A program made the translations under genes and the position numbers. Below the pieces are notes generated by a model that saw nothing but the letters and a program-made list of their open reading frames with translations, was not told where the DNA came from and did no database searches. 64,000 nucleotides of DNA, taken from positions 4,161,501-4,225,500 of the forward strand of contig NZ_JAOVZQ010000001.1 in assembly GCF_026619435.1 (NCBI RefSeq). The letters are read 5' to 3'. The DNA comes from Hoeflea ulvae (GTDB lineage Bacteria > Pseudomonadota > Alphaproteobacteria > Rhizobiales > Rhizobiaceae). This document shows positions 41,389 to 50,741 of this stretch, piece after piece (the stretch's first letter is position 1; every line of letters begins with the position of its first letter).

Positions 41389-42272
41389 CCGAGCGTAGTT
41401 TCATTCACGACCGGCTGGTCCCGGTGGGCTCCATCCTGCTGCTGATGCTGGTGATCTGGTATTTTGCCGCCTATTCGATGAACGCGCCGTTCCAGCGCGA
41501 TTTCGACCGGCGCGCCGGCGAGACCCGCTCAAACATCGAATTCCTGATGAAAACCATGAGCCAGCCGAAGCCGACCATGCCGGCGCCGCATCAGGTGGCG
41601 GAAAACCTCTGGAAGAACACCTTTACGGTCAAGCCATGGTCGAAGCGCAGCCTGGTCTATCACTCCTGGGTGACGCTGTCGGCAACGCTGTCGGGTTTTG
41701 CCATGGGCACCGCACTCGGCGTGGCGATCGCCATCGGCATTGTCCACATTCCGGCGCTCGACCGCTCCTTCCTGCCCTGGATCATCGCCTCGCAGACGAT
41801 TCCCATTCTGGCCATTGCGCCGATGATCATCGTGCTGCTCTCGGCCATCGGCATTACCGGGCTCTTGCCGAAGGCGCTGATCTCCACCTATCTGTCGTTC
41901 TTCCCCGTGGCCGTCGGCATGGTCAAGGGGCTGCGCTCGCCTGATGTGCTGCATCTCGACCTGATGCGGACCTATTCGGCCAGCAAGATGCAGACCCTGT
42001 GGAAGCTCAGGATCCCGGCCTCGGTGCCGTTCTTCTTCACCTCGATGAAAGTGGCGATTGCCGCCAGCCTGATCGGCGCCATCGTCGGCGAACTGCCCAC
42101 CGGGGCTGTGGCCGGCATCGGCTCGAAACTTCTGGCCGGCTCCTATTACAGCCAGACCGTCGATATCTTTGCCGCGCTGATCGCCGGCTCGATTGTCGCC
42201 ATTTTGCTGGTGACCGCAGTTGATGTCGTCGGCCGTTTCGTCAACACCCGCATGGGAGCAAAAGCCCAATGA
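41385..42272 (+). CDS. ABC transporter permease, probable pyrimidine import
   Basis: 295 residues, overlapping the preceding gene by four bases. BPD-type permease with an N-terminal helix (VGSILLLMLVIWYFAAY), a periplasmic stretch, then five helices (SWVTLSATLSGFAMGTALGV, LPWIIASQTIPILAIAPMII, IFAALIAGSIVAILLVTAVD) and the EAA loop LMRTYSASKMQTLWKLRIPA. Belongs to the SsuC/TauC class. Forms the channel with the next gene product. Confidence 0.85.
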   Translation: MTERSFIHDRLVPVGSILLLMLVIWYFAAYSMNAPFQRDFDRRAGETRSNIEFLMKTMSQPKPTMPAPHQVAENLWKNTFTVKPWSKRSLVYHSWVTLSATLSGFAMGTALGVAIAIGIVHIPALDRSFLPWIIASQTIPILAIAPMIIVLLSAIGITGLLPKALISTYLSFFPVAVGMVKGLRSPDVLHLDLMRTYSASKMQTLWKLRIPASVPFFFTSMKVAIAASLIGAIVGELPTGAVAGIGSKLLAGSYYSQTVDIFAALIAGSIVAILLVTAVDVVGRFVNTRMGAKAQ

Positions 42273-43375
42273 GCGTGTTCCGTCCCAACTGGCAGGCGCT
42301 GATGTCGCTGCTGGCAAGCCTCTACAGCCTCACCGCCCTGCCCTTTACCGAGAGCATGAGCGCCGCCTCTTCGCTCACGGTGGTGGCGATCCTTCTTGCC
42401 GGCGCGCTTGTCTCGATGCTGCAGCTGAGCTTTGCGGTCCAGACCGCGGTTCTGACGCTCTCGAGCTTTGGCGCGGCAGCACTGCTGATCGCAGGCCTCA
42501 CCGATGCCTTCGGCACGGCAACGGCGGGCTACTTCGCGGCCCTGATTGCCGCCTGGCTTCTCGGCTGGCGACTGGTCACCGTGCTGTCGGGCGATGGCAG
42601 CCGCGGCAGCGAAGGCCGTGGCTCGACACTCATCGTGCCTGCCCTGTTCGGCATCTGGGTGGTCATCCTGTGGGAATGCATCGTCCGCGGCGCCGGCGTG
42701 CCCTTCGTGCTGCTGCCGCCGCCCTCGGCCATCGGGCTCAGGATCACAACCTCGACCTCGATCCTGGCGGCCGATTTCAAGCAGACCGTGCTCAAGGCGG
42801 TGCTGTTTGGCTATGTCGTGGGGTCGCTCACCGGATTCCTCGTCGCCATCCTCGCCGACCGCTTCCGCTTTCTGGCCAGCGGCCTGCTGCCGATCGGCAA
42901 CATGGTCTCGGCCCTGCCGATGATCGGCATCGCGCCAATCATGGTGATCTGGTTCGGCTTCGACTGGCAGTCCAAGGCCGCGGTCGTCATCGTCATGACC
43001 TTCTTCCCGATGCTGGTGAACACGCTGGCAGGGCTGACGGCCACCAGCGAGATGGAGCGCGACCTGATGCGCACCTATGGCGCCACCCACTGGCAGGTTC
43101 TGCTCAAACTGCGGCTTCAGGCCGCAATGCCTTTCATCTTCAATGCCCTCAAGATCAACTCGACGCTGGCGCTGATCGGCGCCATCGTGGCCGAGTTTTT
43201 CGGCACGCCGATTGTCGGCATGGGCTTTCGCATTTCGACCGAAGTGGGTCGGATGAATCTCGACATGGTCTGGGCGGAAATCGCCATGGCCGCCATTGTC
43301 GGGTCTTTGTTTTACGGGGCACTTGCACTTCTTGAGCGCGCCGTCACATTCTGGCATCCGAGCTATCGCAGATAG
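42269..43375 (+). CDS. ABC transporter permease with extra N-terminal helices
   Basis: 368 residues, four-base overlap with the first permease. About 110 extra N-terminal residues contain four hydrophobic helices (LMSLLASLYSLTALPF, SLTVVAILLAGALVSMLQLS, SFGAAALLIAGLTDAFG, YFAALIAAWLLGWRLVTVL). The usual SsuC-like permease follows, with the EAA loop DLMRTYGATHWQVLLKLRLQ. The extension is not needed for the fold and may interact with the small SMR-like protein upstream. Confidence 0.83.
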   Translation: MSVFRPNWQALMSLLASLYSLTALPFTESMSAASSLTVVAILLAGALVSMLQLSFAVQTAVLTLSSFGAAALLIAGLTDAFGTATAGYFAALIAAWLLGWRLVTVLSGDGSRGSEGRGSTLIVPALFGIWVVILWECIVRGAGVPFVLLPPPSAIGLRITTSTSILAADFKQTVLKAVLFGYVVGSLTGFLVAILADRFRFLASGLLPIGNMVSALPMIGIAPIMVIWFGFDWQSKAAVVIVMTFFPMLVNTLAGLTATSEMERDLMRTYGATHWQVLLKLRLQAAMPFIFNALKINSTLALIGAIVAEFFGTPIVGMGFRISTEVGRMNLDMVWAEIAMAAIVGSLFYGALALLERAVTFWHPSYRR

Positions 43376-43409
43376 ATAGCCCTGAGCCGCAACCAGAGAG
43401 GAACCAAAA

Positions 43410-44375
43410 ATGAAAAAAACACTCGGACTGACACTGGCACTCACCATGACACTGATGGCAGGTGCCGCGAGCGCTGCCGACAAGGTGACGCTGCAACTCA
43501 AATGGGTCGCACAGGCCCAATTCGCCGGCTATTTCGTCGCCAAGGAGAAGGGCTTTTACGACGAAGCCGGCCTTGATGTCGAAATCAAGCCGGGCGGCCC
43601 CGACATCGCGCCGGAACAGGTGATTGCCGGTGGTGGCGCCGACGTCATCGTCGACTGGATGGGCGGCGCGCTCGCAGCCCGCGAAAAGGGCGTGGGCCTG
43701 GTCAACATCGCCCAGCCTTACAAGAAGGCCGGCATGCAGCTTGTCTGCCCGGCCGACGGCCCGGTCCAGACCGAGGAAGACTTCAAGGGCCACACGCTCG
43801 GCGTCTGGTTCTACGGCAATGAATATCCGTTCTTTGCCTGGATGAACAAGCTTGGCCTGTCGACTGAAGGCGGCGAAGACGGCGTCACCGTGCTCAAGCA
43901 GAGCTTTGACGTGCAGCCGCTGATCCAGAAACAGGCCGACTGCATCTCGGTCATGACCTATAACGAGTACTGGCAGCTCATCGACGCCGGCTACAAGGCC
44001 GAAGACCTCATCGTCTTCAACTACTCCGCCATGGGCAACGATCTGCTCGAGGACGGCCTTTATGCAATGGAAGACGATCTTGCCGATCCGGCTTTCGCCG
44101 AAAAGATGGTCAAGTTCGTCGAGGCCTCGATGAAGGGCTGGGAATACGCCATCGCCAATCCTGAAGAGGCAGCCGGCATCGTCATGGACAATGGCGGTCA
44201 GGATGAAAACCACCAGGTCCGCATGATGGGTGAAGTGGCCAAGCTGATTGACACGCCGGACGCCAAGCTGATCCCGGAAGCCTATGAGCGTACCGCCAAG
44301 GCGCTGCTCGACCAGGGCATCATCACCAAGGAGCCGGAAGGCGCCTGGACTTCGGACATCACCGACAAGATGTAA
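43410..44375 (+). CDS. NMT1/THI5-like ABC transporter substrate-binding protein
   Basis: 321 residues with signal peptide (LGLTLALTMTLMAGAASAAD). The mature part starts KVTLQLKWVAQAQFAGYFVA, the hallmark of THI5/NMT1-like pyrimidine-precursor-binding proteins, and continues with GFYDEAGLDVEIKPGGPDIA and QLVCPADGPVQTEEDFKGHT. Adjacent enzymes for dihydropyrimidines suggest uracil, thymine or a related ring as the ligand; hydroxymethylpyrimidine or its formylamino precursor is the alternative. A strong terminator ends this operon. Confidence 0.87.
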   Translation: MKKTLGLTLALTMTLMAGAASAADKVTLQLKWVAQAQFAGYFVAKEKGFYDEAGLDVEIKPGGPDIAPEQVIAGGGADVIVDWMGGALAAREKGVGLVNIAQPYKKAGMQLVCPADGPVQTEEDFKGHTLGVWFYGNEYPFFAWMNKLGLSTEGGEDGVTVLKQSFDVQPLIQKQADCISVMTYNEYWQLIDAGYKAEDLIVFNYSAMGNDLLEDGLYAMEDDLADPAFAEKMVKFVEASMKGWEYAIANPEEAAGIVMDNGGQDENHQVRMMGEVAKLIDTPDAKLIPEAYERTAKALLDQGIITKEPEGAWTSDITDKM

Positions 44376-44399
44376 TCAACCCTTTTGGGGTAAACTGGA

Positions 44400-44427
44400 C
44401 CGGCCGGCAGAAATGCCGGCCGGTTTT
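44400..44427 (+). terminator. Rho-independent terminator of the ABC transporter operon
   Basis: CCGGCCGGCA (44400-44409) pairs perfectly with TGCCGGCCGG (44414-44423) around a GAAA tetraloop, followed by TTTT. It lies 25 bases after the binding-protein stop and 30 before adenine deaminase. Confidence 0.9.
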
Positions 44428-44456
44428 CGATTCGGGCAACGGCAAAGGAACCAGCC

Positions 44457-46154
44457 ATGACAGACAGACTTGGCGACATGATTGACCAAGGCGCGGGCAA
44501 GATGCCGGCGGATATTGTCTTGAAGGGCGGCAGGCTGTTCGACCTCACCACCGGCGCGTTGCGCGAGGGCGACATCGCCATTTGCGGCGACCGGATCGTC
44601 GGTACGCTGGAGAGCTACGAAGGCGTCGAGACGATCGACATCTCCGGCAAGATCGTCGTGCCCGGCTTTATCGACACCCATCTGCATATTGAAAGCTCGC
44701 TGGTCACCCCGCATGAGTTCGACCGCTGCGTGCTGCCGCGCGGCATAACCACGGCGATCTGCGATCCGCACGAGATTGCCAATGTCATCGGCGCCGCCGG
44801 CATCCGCTATTTTCTCGATTGCTCCGAACAGACCATCATGGATATCCGGGTCCAGCTCTCGAGCTGTGTGCCCGCCACCCATCTCGAAACCGCCGGCGCG
44901 CGACTTGATATTGAGGACCTGCTGGAGTTCCGCGATCATCCCCAGGTCATCGGCCTGGCCGAATTCATGAACTTCCCCGGCGTGCTGGCCAGGGACCCGA
45001 TCTGCATGGCCAAGCTCGAAGCCTTTCAGGGCGACCATATCGACGGCCATGCGCCCTTGCTGCGCGGGCTCGGACTCAACGGCTATCTCGCCGCCGGCAT
45101 CCGCACCGAGCACGAGTCCACCACCGCTGAGGAAGCGCTGGAGAAGATGTCGAAGGGCATGCATGTGCTGGTGCGCGAAGGCTCGGTCAGCCGCGATCTC
45201 GACGCCCTGATCCCGATCATCACCGAGCGCAATTCGCCGTTCCTGGCGCTGTGCACCGACGACCGCAATCCGCTCGACATCGCCGAGCACGGCCATCTCG
45301 ACTACATGATCCGCCACGCGATTTCGAAGGGCGTCGAGCCGCTGGCGATCTACCGCGCCGCCTCTATTTCTGCCGCCCGTGCTTTCGGGCTCAAGGACCG
45401 CGGCCTGGTAGCCCCCGGCTGGCGCGCCGATCTGGTGGTGCTCGACAGCCTCGAGGACTGCAACGCGCAGATGGTGTTTTCCGCCGGCCGCCTTGTCACC
45501 GATGCGCTGTTTGCCTCGCGCGCCGTCACCGAGCACGTCGGAATCGACAGCGTCCGGGCGCCGTCGCTTTCAGCCGAGAGCTTCGCCGTGCGCCGCAACC
45601 GGGTCGCCACATCGGTGATAGGCATCGTGCCGGGCAAGATCATCACCGAGCACCGCAAGTTCGAGCTGCCGATCGAAAACGGCGAGACACGGGGTGATTT
45701 GTCGCGCGACATTCTCAAGATCACCGTGATCGAGCGCCATGGCAGGAACGGCAACATCACCACCGGCTTCGTCCAGGGTTTTGGCCTCAAGCGCGGCGCC
45801 ATCGCCTCCACTGTCGGTCATGACAGCCACAATATCTGCGTGGTCGGCGCAGACGAGGCCGACATGGCGCTGGCCGCCAATCGTCTGAGCGAAATTCGCG
45901 GCGGTTTCGTTGTCGCCGCCGAAGGCGAGGTGCTCGCCGAAATCGCCTTGCCGATTGCCGGGCTGATGAGTGATCTGCCGTTCGAACAGGTGCGCGAGAA
46001 GCTCACACCGCTGCGCGCGGCGGCAAAACAGCTTGGCGGCACGCTGGACGAACCCTTCCTGCAACTGGCCTTTCTGGCCCTGCCGGTGATCCCGCATCTG
46101 AAGATCTCGGACATGGGCATGGTCGATGTCGACGCATTTGCATTGATCGAATGA
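44457..46154 (+). CDS. ade: Adenine deaminase
   Basis: 565 residues from ATG 44457 with AAAGGA upstream. Two-domain Ade: [20 protein letters not shown] supplies the metal histidines, [20 protein letters not shown] and [20 protein letters not shown] with [20 protein letters not shown] the remaining site residues, and the C-terminal domain has [20 protein letters not shown]. It converts adenine to hypoxanthine and ammonia for purine salvage. With the nucleoside hydrolase, thymidine kinase and pyrimidine genes it gives the region a nucleobase theme. Confidence 0.93.
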   Translation: MTDRLGDMIDQGAGKMPADIVLKGGRLFDLTTGALREGDIAICGDRIVGTLESYEGVETIDISGKIVVPGFIDTHLHIESSLVTPHEFDRCVLPRGITTAICDPHEIANVIGAAGIRYFLDCSEQTIMDIRVQLSSCVPATHLETAGARLDIEDLLEFRDHPQVIGLAEFMNFPGVLARDPICMAKLEAFQGDHIDGHAPLLRGLGLNGYLAAGIRTEHESTTAEEALEKMSKGMHVLVREGSVSRDLDALIPIITERNSPFLALCTDDRNPLDIAEHGHLDYMIRHAISKGVEPLAIYRAASISAARAFGLKDRGLVAPGWRADLVVLDSLEDCNAQMVFSAGRLVTDALFASRAVTEHVGIDSVRAPSLSAESFAVRRNRVATSVIGIVPGKIITEHRKFELPIENGETRGDLSRDILKITVIERHGRNGNITTGFVQGFGLKRGAIASTVGHDSHNICVVGADEADMALAANRLSEIRGGFVVAAEGEVLAEIALPIAGLMSDLPFEQVREKLTPLRAAAKQLGGTLDEPFLQLAFLALPVIPHLKISDMGMVDVDAFALIE

Positions 46155-46236
46155 GGTTCTTGACGATAAGCCTGTCCACGGTGGCCGCAGCTTCGGCCAG
46201 GGACACAGACGACGGGAAAGCGGACATGGCTCCACG

Positions 46237-47001
46237 ATGAAGGAAAATCTGCGCCACACCCTGCGGCGGCTCTATGCCGGCGAGACCCTGTCGGCGATCC
46301 GCTTCCAGGCGGCGCTGGCATGCATCGACCTGGCGATCATCGCCTTCTTCATCTTCGGACCCTATCTGCGCACCGGCGAGAACTATCTGGTGCTCGACTA
46401 CATGATCGCGGCCTGGATTGCGCTGGAACTGCTGGTCAAGGCCGCCATCGCACGCCGCCCCCGCGACTGGCTGCTCAGGTCGATGACCTGGGTGGATCTG
46501 ATCATTCTGGGAACGCTGCTGTTTCCCAACCTGCTCTACAATTTCGCCTTCCTGCGCGCCATGCGGATCTGGGCCATCGGCCAGAGCCCGCTGCTCAAGG
46601 CCGGCTTGCGCAAGATCGGCCAGTCGGAACTCACCGATGTCATTCGCGCCTCAATCAATGTCGTGGTCTTCCTGTTCATGACCACCGGCTTTGTCTACAC
46701 CTTCTTCTTCTACCGCCAGGACGGCACCGACGGCTTTGTCGACGCGCTCTATTTCACCGTGGCGACGGTGACCACCACCGGTTTTGGCGACATCATCCTG
46801 CCCGGCACATTCGGAAAGCTGACGGCCATCGTCACCATGATCGTCGGCATCTCGCTGTTTGTCCGCCTCGCCCAGGCCGTGGTCCGGCCCTTCAAGGTGA
46901 CCTTTCGCTGCCCCAATTGCGGCCTTTACCGCCACGACGCCGATGCGGTGCATTGCAAGGCCTGCGGCAACATCCTCAAGATACCCGACGACGGCGAGTG
47001 A
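46237..47001 (+). CDS. Potassium-channel-like ion transporter with C-terminal zinc ribbon
   Basis: 254 residues. Six-helix channel layout: S1 ALACIDLAIIAFFIFGPYL, S2 LVLDYMIAAWIALELLVKAA, S3 MTWVDLIILGTLLFPNLLYN, a short S4-like LRAMRIWAIGQSPLLKAGLR, S5 INVVVFLFMTTGFVYTFFFY, a pore with TVATVTTTGFGDIILPG and S6 LTAIVTMIVGISLFVRLAQA. TTGFGD replaces the textbook TVGYGD filter; the Thr-Gly-Phe-Gly-Asp form is known in bacterial K+ channels. The last 35 residues form a zinc ribbon (CPNCGLYRHDADAVHCKACG). A cytoplasmic metal or redox sensor that gates the pore is an inference. Confidence 0.82.
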   Translation: MKENLRHTLRRLYAGETLSAIRFQAALACIDLAIIAFFIFGPYLRTGENYLVLDYMIAAWIALELLVKAAIARRPRDWLLRSMTWVDLIILGTLLFPNLLYNFAFLRAMRIWAIGQSPLLKAGLRKIGQSELTDVIRASINVVVFLFMTTGFVYTFFFYRQDGTDGFVDALYFTVATVTTTGFGDIILPGTFGKLTAIVTMIVGISLFVRLAQAVVRPFKVTFRCPNCGLYRHDADAVHCKACGNILKIPDDGE

Positions 47002-47046
47002 TCGGCCTTGCCCCTCGGCACCTGCTGACCAGCGCAGTCAAGGGGA

Positions 47047-48696
47047 TCACAGCAGCCCGCAAAACCCGTCGAGGCCGCGCAGCGTCACCACGCCCTCATG
47101 GATGCCGCCGGCGCATCCGGGCAGATCGAGGACCTCCCGGACCACCAGGTCCTCCGGCAATATCACCGACTGCGGTTCGCGATCGAGGTTGAGCACGACG
47201 ATCAGCCTTTCGTCGGCGGATTCCCGGATGAAAGCCAGCACATCCTTGTTGGTCTCGATGAAGACCATGTCACCGTCGATCAGGGCCTGATGATTCTTGC
47301 GGAAGGCGAGCATGGTCCGGTAATAGTTGAGCACCGAGCCGTAGACCCTTTGCTGCTGGTCCACCGCATGGGCGCGGTGGCGTTCGGGAACCGGTAACCA
47401 GGTCCGCGCCGCAGTCGAGAACCCGGCATTGGCGGCATTGCGCTCCCAGACCATCGGCGTGCGGCAGCCGTCGCGGCCCTTATAGGCCGGCCAGAAGCGG
47501 ATGCCATAGGGATCGGTGAGATCCTCGAACGCGATCTCGGCTTCCTCCAGCCCCAGTTCCTCGCCCTGGTACAGGCAGATCGACCCGCGGAACGACGACA
47601 GCATGGTGATGGCGAAGCGGGCAAGATGCTCGGGATCATCGCCGTCACGCAGCCAGCGCGAGACGTGGCGCTCGACATCATGGTTGGAGAACGACCAGCA
47701 GACCCAGCCATCCTTGACCACCGACTGGAAATTGGAAATGCTGCGGCGGAAATGCGCGGCCGAAAACTCCGCGCCGAGCATGTCGAACGTGTAGCACATG
47801 TGCAGCTTGTCGCCGCCATTGGTATAGGCCGCCACGGTCTGCAGCGAGCGTCGGCCATCGCCGACCTCGCCGACGGTCGTGCGCCCCTCATATTCCTCCA
47901 GCAGGGCGCGGAAGCGCTGCAGAAACACGATGTTTTCGGGCTGCGACTTGTCGTAGAGATGATCCTGAAAGCCGTAGGGATTGGTGTCGGGCGCATCCAC
48001 CCCCATGAAATTGCCGTCCTCGGCATTCAGGCTCAGCGCCGGGTTGTCGCGCAGCAGCTTGTCGTGAACGTAGAAATTCACCGTATCGAGCCGGAAGCCG
48101 TCGACGCCGCGATCGAGCCAGAACCGCACCGTATCCAGTATCGCATCCTGCACATCGGGATTGTGGAAATTCAGGTCCGGCTGCGAGGCCAGGAAATTGT
48201 GCATGTAATATTGCCGCCGCGTGGTGTCCCACTCCCAGGCCGGTCCGCCGAAAATCGACAGCCAGTTGTTGGGCGCGGTACCGTCGGGCTTGGCGTCGGC
48301 CCAGACATACCAGTCGGCCTTGGGATTGTCGCGGCTCGAGCGGCTCTCCTTGAACCAGGCATGCTGGTCGGACGAATGCGAGATCACCTGGTCGATGATG
48401 ACCTTGAGCCCCTTGGCATGGGCCAGCTCGATCAGCTCGTCAAAATCCGACAAAGTGCCGAACATCGGATCGACATCGCAATAGTCCGACACGTCATAGC
48501 CGAAATCGGCCATGGGCGATTTGAAGAACGGCGACAGCCAGATGGCGTCGACATTGAGCGAGGCGATGTGATCGAGCCGCTGGATGATGCCGCGGAGGTC
48601 GCCGATGCCGTCGCCGGAGGTGTCCTGGTAGGACCGGGGATAGACCTGGTAGATGACGCAGCCGCGCCACCAATCCGGAGAAACTGTCTTGCTCAC
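47047..48696 (-). CDS. aglA: Alpha-glucosidase, glycoside hydrolase family 13
   Basis: 549 residues. GH13 barrel with DWWRGCVIYQVYPRSYQDTS, the nucleophile in GVDGFRLDTVNFYVHDK, acid/base in TTVGEVGDGRRS and the third acid in FSNHDVERHVSRWLRD. The sequence is the rhizobial AglA type, which cleaves sucrose, trehalose, maltose and related alpha-glucosides in the cytoplasm. The companion aglEFGK transporter and the aglR repressor are not next to it here. The upstream palindrome could be a LacI-type operator. Confidence 0.9.
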   Translation of the reverse strand: MSKTVSPDWWRGCVIYQVYPRSYQDTSGDGIGDLRGIIQRLDHIASLNVDAIWLSPFFKSPMADFGYDVSDYCDVDPMFGTLSDFDELIELAHAKGLKVIIDQVISHSSDQHAWFKESRSSRDNPKADWYVWADAKPDGTAPNNWLSIFGGPAWEWDTTRRQYYMHNFLASQPDLNFHNPDVQDAILDTVRFWLDRGVDGFRLDTVNFYVHDKLLRDNPALSLNAEDGNFMGVDAPDTNPYGFQDHLYDKSQPENIVFLQRFRALLEEYEGRTTVGEVGDGRRSLQTVAAYTNGGDKLHMCYTFDMLGAEFSAAHFRRSISNFQSVVKDGWVCWSFSNHDVERHVSRWLRDGDDPEHLARFAITMLSSFRGSICLYQGEELGLEEAEIAFEDLTDPYGIRFWPAYKGRDGCRTPMVWERNAANAGFSTAARTWLPVPERHRAHAVDQQQRVYGSVLNYYRTMLAFRKNHQALIDGDMVFIETNKDVLAFIRESADERLIVVLNLDREPQSVILPEDLVVREVLDLPGCAGGIHEGVVTLRGLDGFCGLL

Positions 48697-48745
48697 GGGC
48701 CTGCTCCATTTCGGACTGGATGCGCCACCGAGGTGGTCGAGGGAT

Positions 48746-48764
48746 GCTAATCGTTTAAATTAGC
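48746..48764 (-). promoter_or_regulatory. Palindrome upstream of aglA, possible operator
   Basis: GCTAAT (48746-48751) and ATTAGC (48759-48764) flank a seven-base spacer CGTTTAA, giving TGGCTAATTTAAACGATTAG on the minus strand, about 50 bases before the aglA start. An AT-rich palindrome with a central CG step recalls LacI-family sites such as AglR. The rest of the 232-base gap (48697-48928) shows nothing recognisable. Confidence 0.45.
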
Positions 48765-48928
48765 CACCTTCCGCTGACAAGCCGACAAAATGGATGGTTC
48801 GAACTTGCCGGTTCGCGCGGGGCCCTGGCCGGACAGGACGTCAAGCCGGCATGGCGGCGCAGCCATGGCCAGGCGCAGCGGCTATCCCCGGACGTTTGAG
48901 CGACCGGTCCGGATTGTGCAGTGTGATG

Positions 48929-49387
48929 TCAGGCTGCAGGCGCGACTGATTTTTCGTCAAGGCCAAGCAGGAAGTTGATCGAGGGGCGCGCCTTGACCAG
49001 ATCATCGATCGAATAGGACGACAGCACTTCGAAAAACGCACCCAGAGCCTCGCGCAAGGCGGTGTTGAGGCCGCACGAATCAACCAGCGGGCATTCGCTG
49101 GCATCGTTTTCGAAACATTCCGCCATGGCGAAATTGTCTTCCGTCACCTTGACCACATCCAGCAGCGAGATCTTCTCCGCCGTCCGCCCAAGACGGATGC
49201 CGCCATTGCGTCCGCGCACCGATTCAATCAGCCCGGACTTGGTCAATGGTTGCAAAATCTTGAACAAAAACAGTTCCGAAACCGAATAGGCCTTGGCAAT
49301 ATCGCCAATCCGGCTCAACGGCGCGTCATTCGCCGCGCAATACATCAAGATGCGCACGGCGTAATTTGTCTGGCGTGTCAACCGCAT
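48929..49387 (-). CDS. rirA: Rrf2-family iron-responsive regulator RirA
   Basis: 152 residues (MRLTRQTNYAVRILMYCAAN). Rrf2 winged helix with VSELFLFKILQPLTKSGLIE and the wing RGRNGGIRLGRTAEKISLLD. The three cysteines at C91, C99 and C105 (AECFENDASECPLVDSCGL) match those that hold the iron-sulphur cluster in rhizobial RirA, and the tail DDLVKARPSINFLLGLDEKS is characteristic. RirA represses iron-uptake genes when iron is sufficient. It is divergent from the serine hydrolase. None of its usual targets is in the window. Confidence 0.92.
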   Translation of the reverse strand: MRLTRQTNYAVRILMYCAANDAPLSRIGDIAKAYSVSELFLFKILQPLTKSGLIESVRGRNGGIRLGRTAEKISLLDVVKVTEDNFAMAECFENDASECPLVDSCGLNTALREALGAFFEVLSSYSIDDLVKARPSINFLLGLDEKSVAPAA

Positions 49388-49520
49388 TATCTGGCTCCGC
49401 TGCTCAGGCTATGCTTCCAATCGGAAGTGGTGCTAGTTTAGAATGCTTCCAGAAAAAGGAAACCCTTTTTATCATGTTTCTATCATGACCGCACCTATGG
49501 TCGCCAATACGAGGGAAATT

Positions 49521-50702
49521 ATGGCACGCGCCACCGAATTCGAGACCCGCAACGGCTTTGCCCGCGATGCCATCACGCTCGCCAACTGGCGCACCCGGCC
49601 CTACAGTTTCTGGTCCTTTCGCAATGTGGCCGAAATGGTCCGCTCCGCCCGCATCAAGACCACAAGCAGCGCCGAGCTGCCGGATCCTGTGCACAATCCC
49701 GACCTGCTGGCCCGGCCGGCAGCCCCCGGCGCCAGCCACAGCATTGAAGAGCTGCTGACCCGCAGCGAAGCTGATAGCTTCATCCTGTCGCGAAACAACG
49801 CGATTGTCTGCGAGTGGCACGCTCCGGGCGTCGACCGCAGCGATCCGCACCTGGTTTTCTCGATCTCGAAATCGATCACCGCGCTGGTGGCCGGCATCCT
49901 TCAGGATCAAGGCGTTCTCGATCCCGCGACACCGGTCGGCACGCTGGTGCCCGAAGCCGCAGGCAGCGCCTATGCCGACGCCACGGTGCAGCATCTGCTC
50001 GACATGCGCGTCAGTCTCGATTTCGATGAATCCTACCTGTCGCTGGAAGACTATGCCCGCTATCGCCGCGCCATGTCCTGGAACCCGCCATCGGACGCGG
50101 GCAATGACGAAGGCATGCTGTCCTTCCTGTGCAGCCTGAAAAAGGCCGACGGCGAACATGGCGGCATCCATGATTATCTCTCGCCCAATTCCGACATGCT
50201 CGGAATCGTGCTTGAACGGGCGACAGGCGAGCGTTTCCCCGATCTTTGCGCCCGGCTGCTCTGGCAGCCGCTCGGCGCCACGGCCGACGCGCTGATCACG
50301 GTCGACCTGCATGGCGCCCCGCGCACCGCTGGCGGCGTCTCCTGCCGCCCGCACGACCTGCTGGCGATGGGTCAGATGCTGATTGACGGCGGCGTTGCGA
50401 AGGGCAACCAGATCGTTTCTGCGCGCTGGATCGCCGACATGCAGCAAAGTGGCGATGCGGATGTCTGGGCCCGCGGCACTCAGGCCAGCTTTCTCAAGAC
50501 CGGCCGCTACCGCAACAACTGGTACCAGGTCGGCGGCGGCTCAAACGCCTTTCTCGCCGCCGGCATTCATGGCCAGTTTCTTTATTGCGACCCGGATTCG
50601 GGCACGGTGATTGCCTGCACCTCGTCGCAGAGCGAGCCGCAAAGCGACGCGCTGGACCAGGGCTTGCTGGCGATGTTTGCGATGTTGAGCGCCGATGGCT
50701 GA
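49521..50702 (+). CDS. Serine hydrolase of the beta-lactamase class C family
   Basis: 393 residues from ATG 49521, with GAGGG five bases upstream (ATG 49443 and 49485 also in frame). SxxK motif in VFSISKSITALVAGILQDQG, YxN-like in IHDYLSPNSDMLGIVLERAT, and HGQ in AAGIHGQFLYCDPDSGTVIA as the third element. No clear signal peptide, so a cytoplasmic esterase or peptidase is likelier than a true beta-lactamase. The region before it (49388-49520) contains CTTCC-AATC-GGAAG at 49414-49427 within the rirA divergent promoter. Confidence 0.8.
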   Translation: MARATEFETRNGFARDAITLANWRTRPYSFWSFRNVAEMVRSARIKTTSSAELPDPVHNPDLLARPAAPGASHSIEELLTRSEADSFILSRNNAIVCEWHAPGVDRSDPHLVFSISKSITALVAGILQDQGVLDPATPVGTLVPEAAGSAYADATVQHLLDMRVSLDFDESYLSLEDYARYRRAMSWNPPSDAGNDEGMLSFLCSLKKADGEHGGIHDYLSPNSDMLGIVLERATGERFPDLCARLLWQPLGATADALITVDLHGAPRTAGGVSCRPHDLLAMGQMLIDGGVAKGNQIVSARWIADMQQSGDADVWARGTQASFLKTGRYRNNWYQVGGGSNAFLAAGIHGQFLYCDPDSGTVIACTSSQSEPQSDALDQGLLAMFAMLSADG

Positions 50703-50741
50703 ACGGCACTTCAGGCGCCGTCCAGTCAGCAGGACGGCGCC

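Noticed and set aside
49414..49427. CTTCC-AATC-GGAAG palindrome in front of rirA as an iron-responsive operator
   Set aside because: It does not resemble the iron-responsive operator sequence I know for RirA, and five-base arms are weak evidence.
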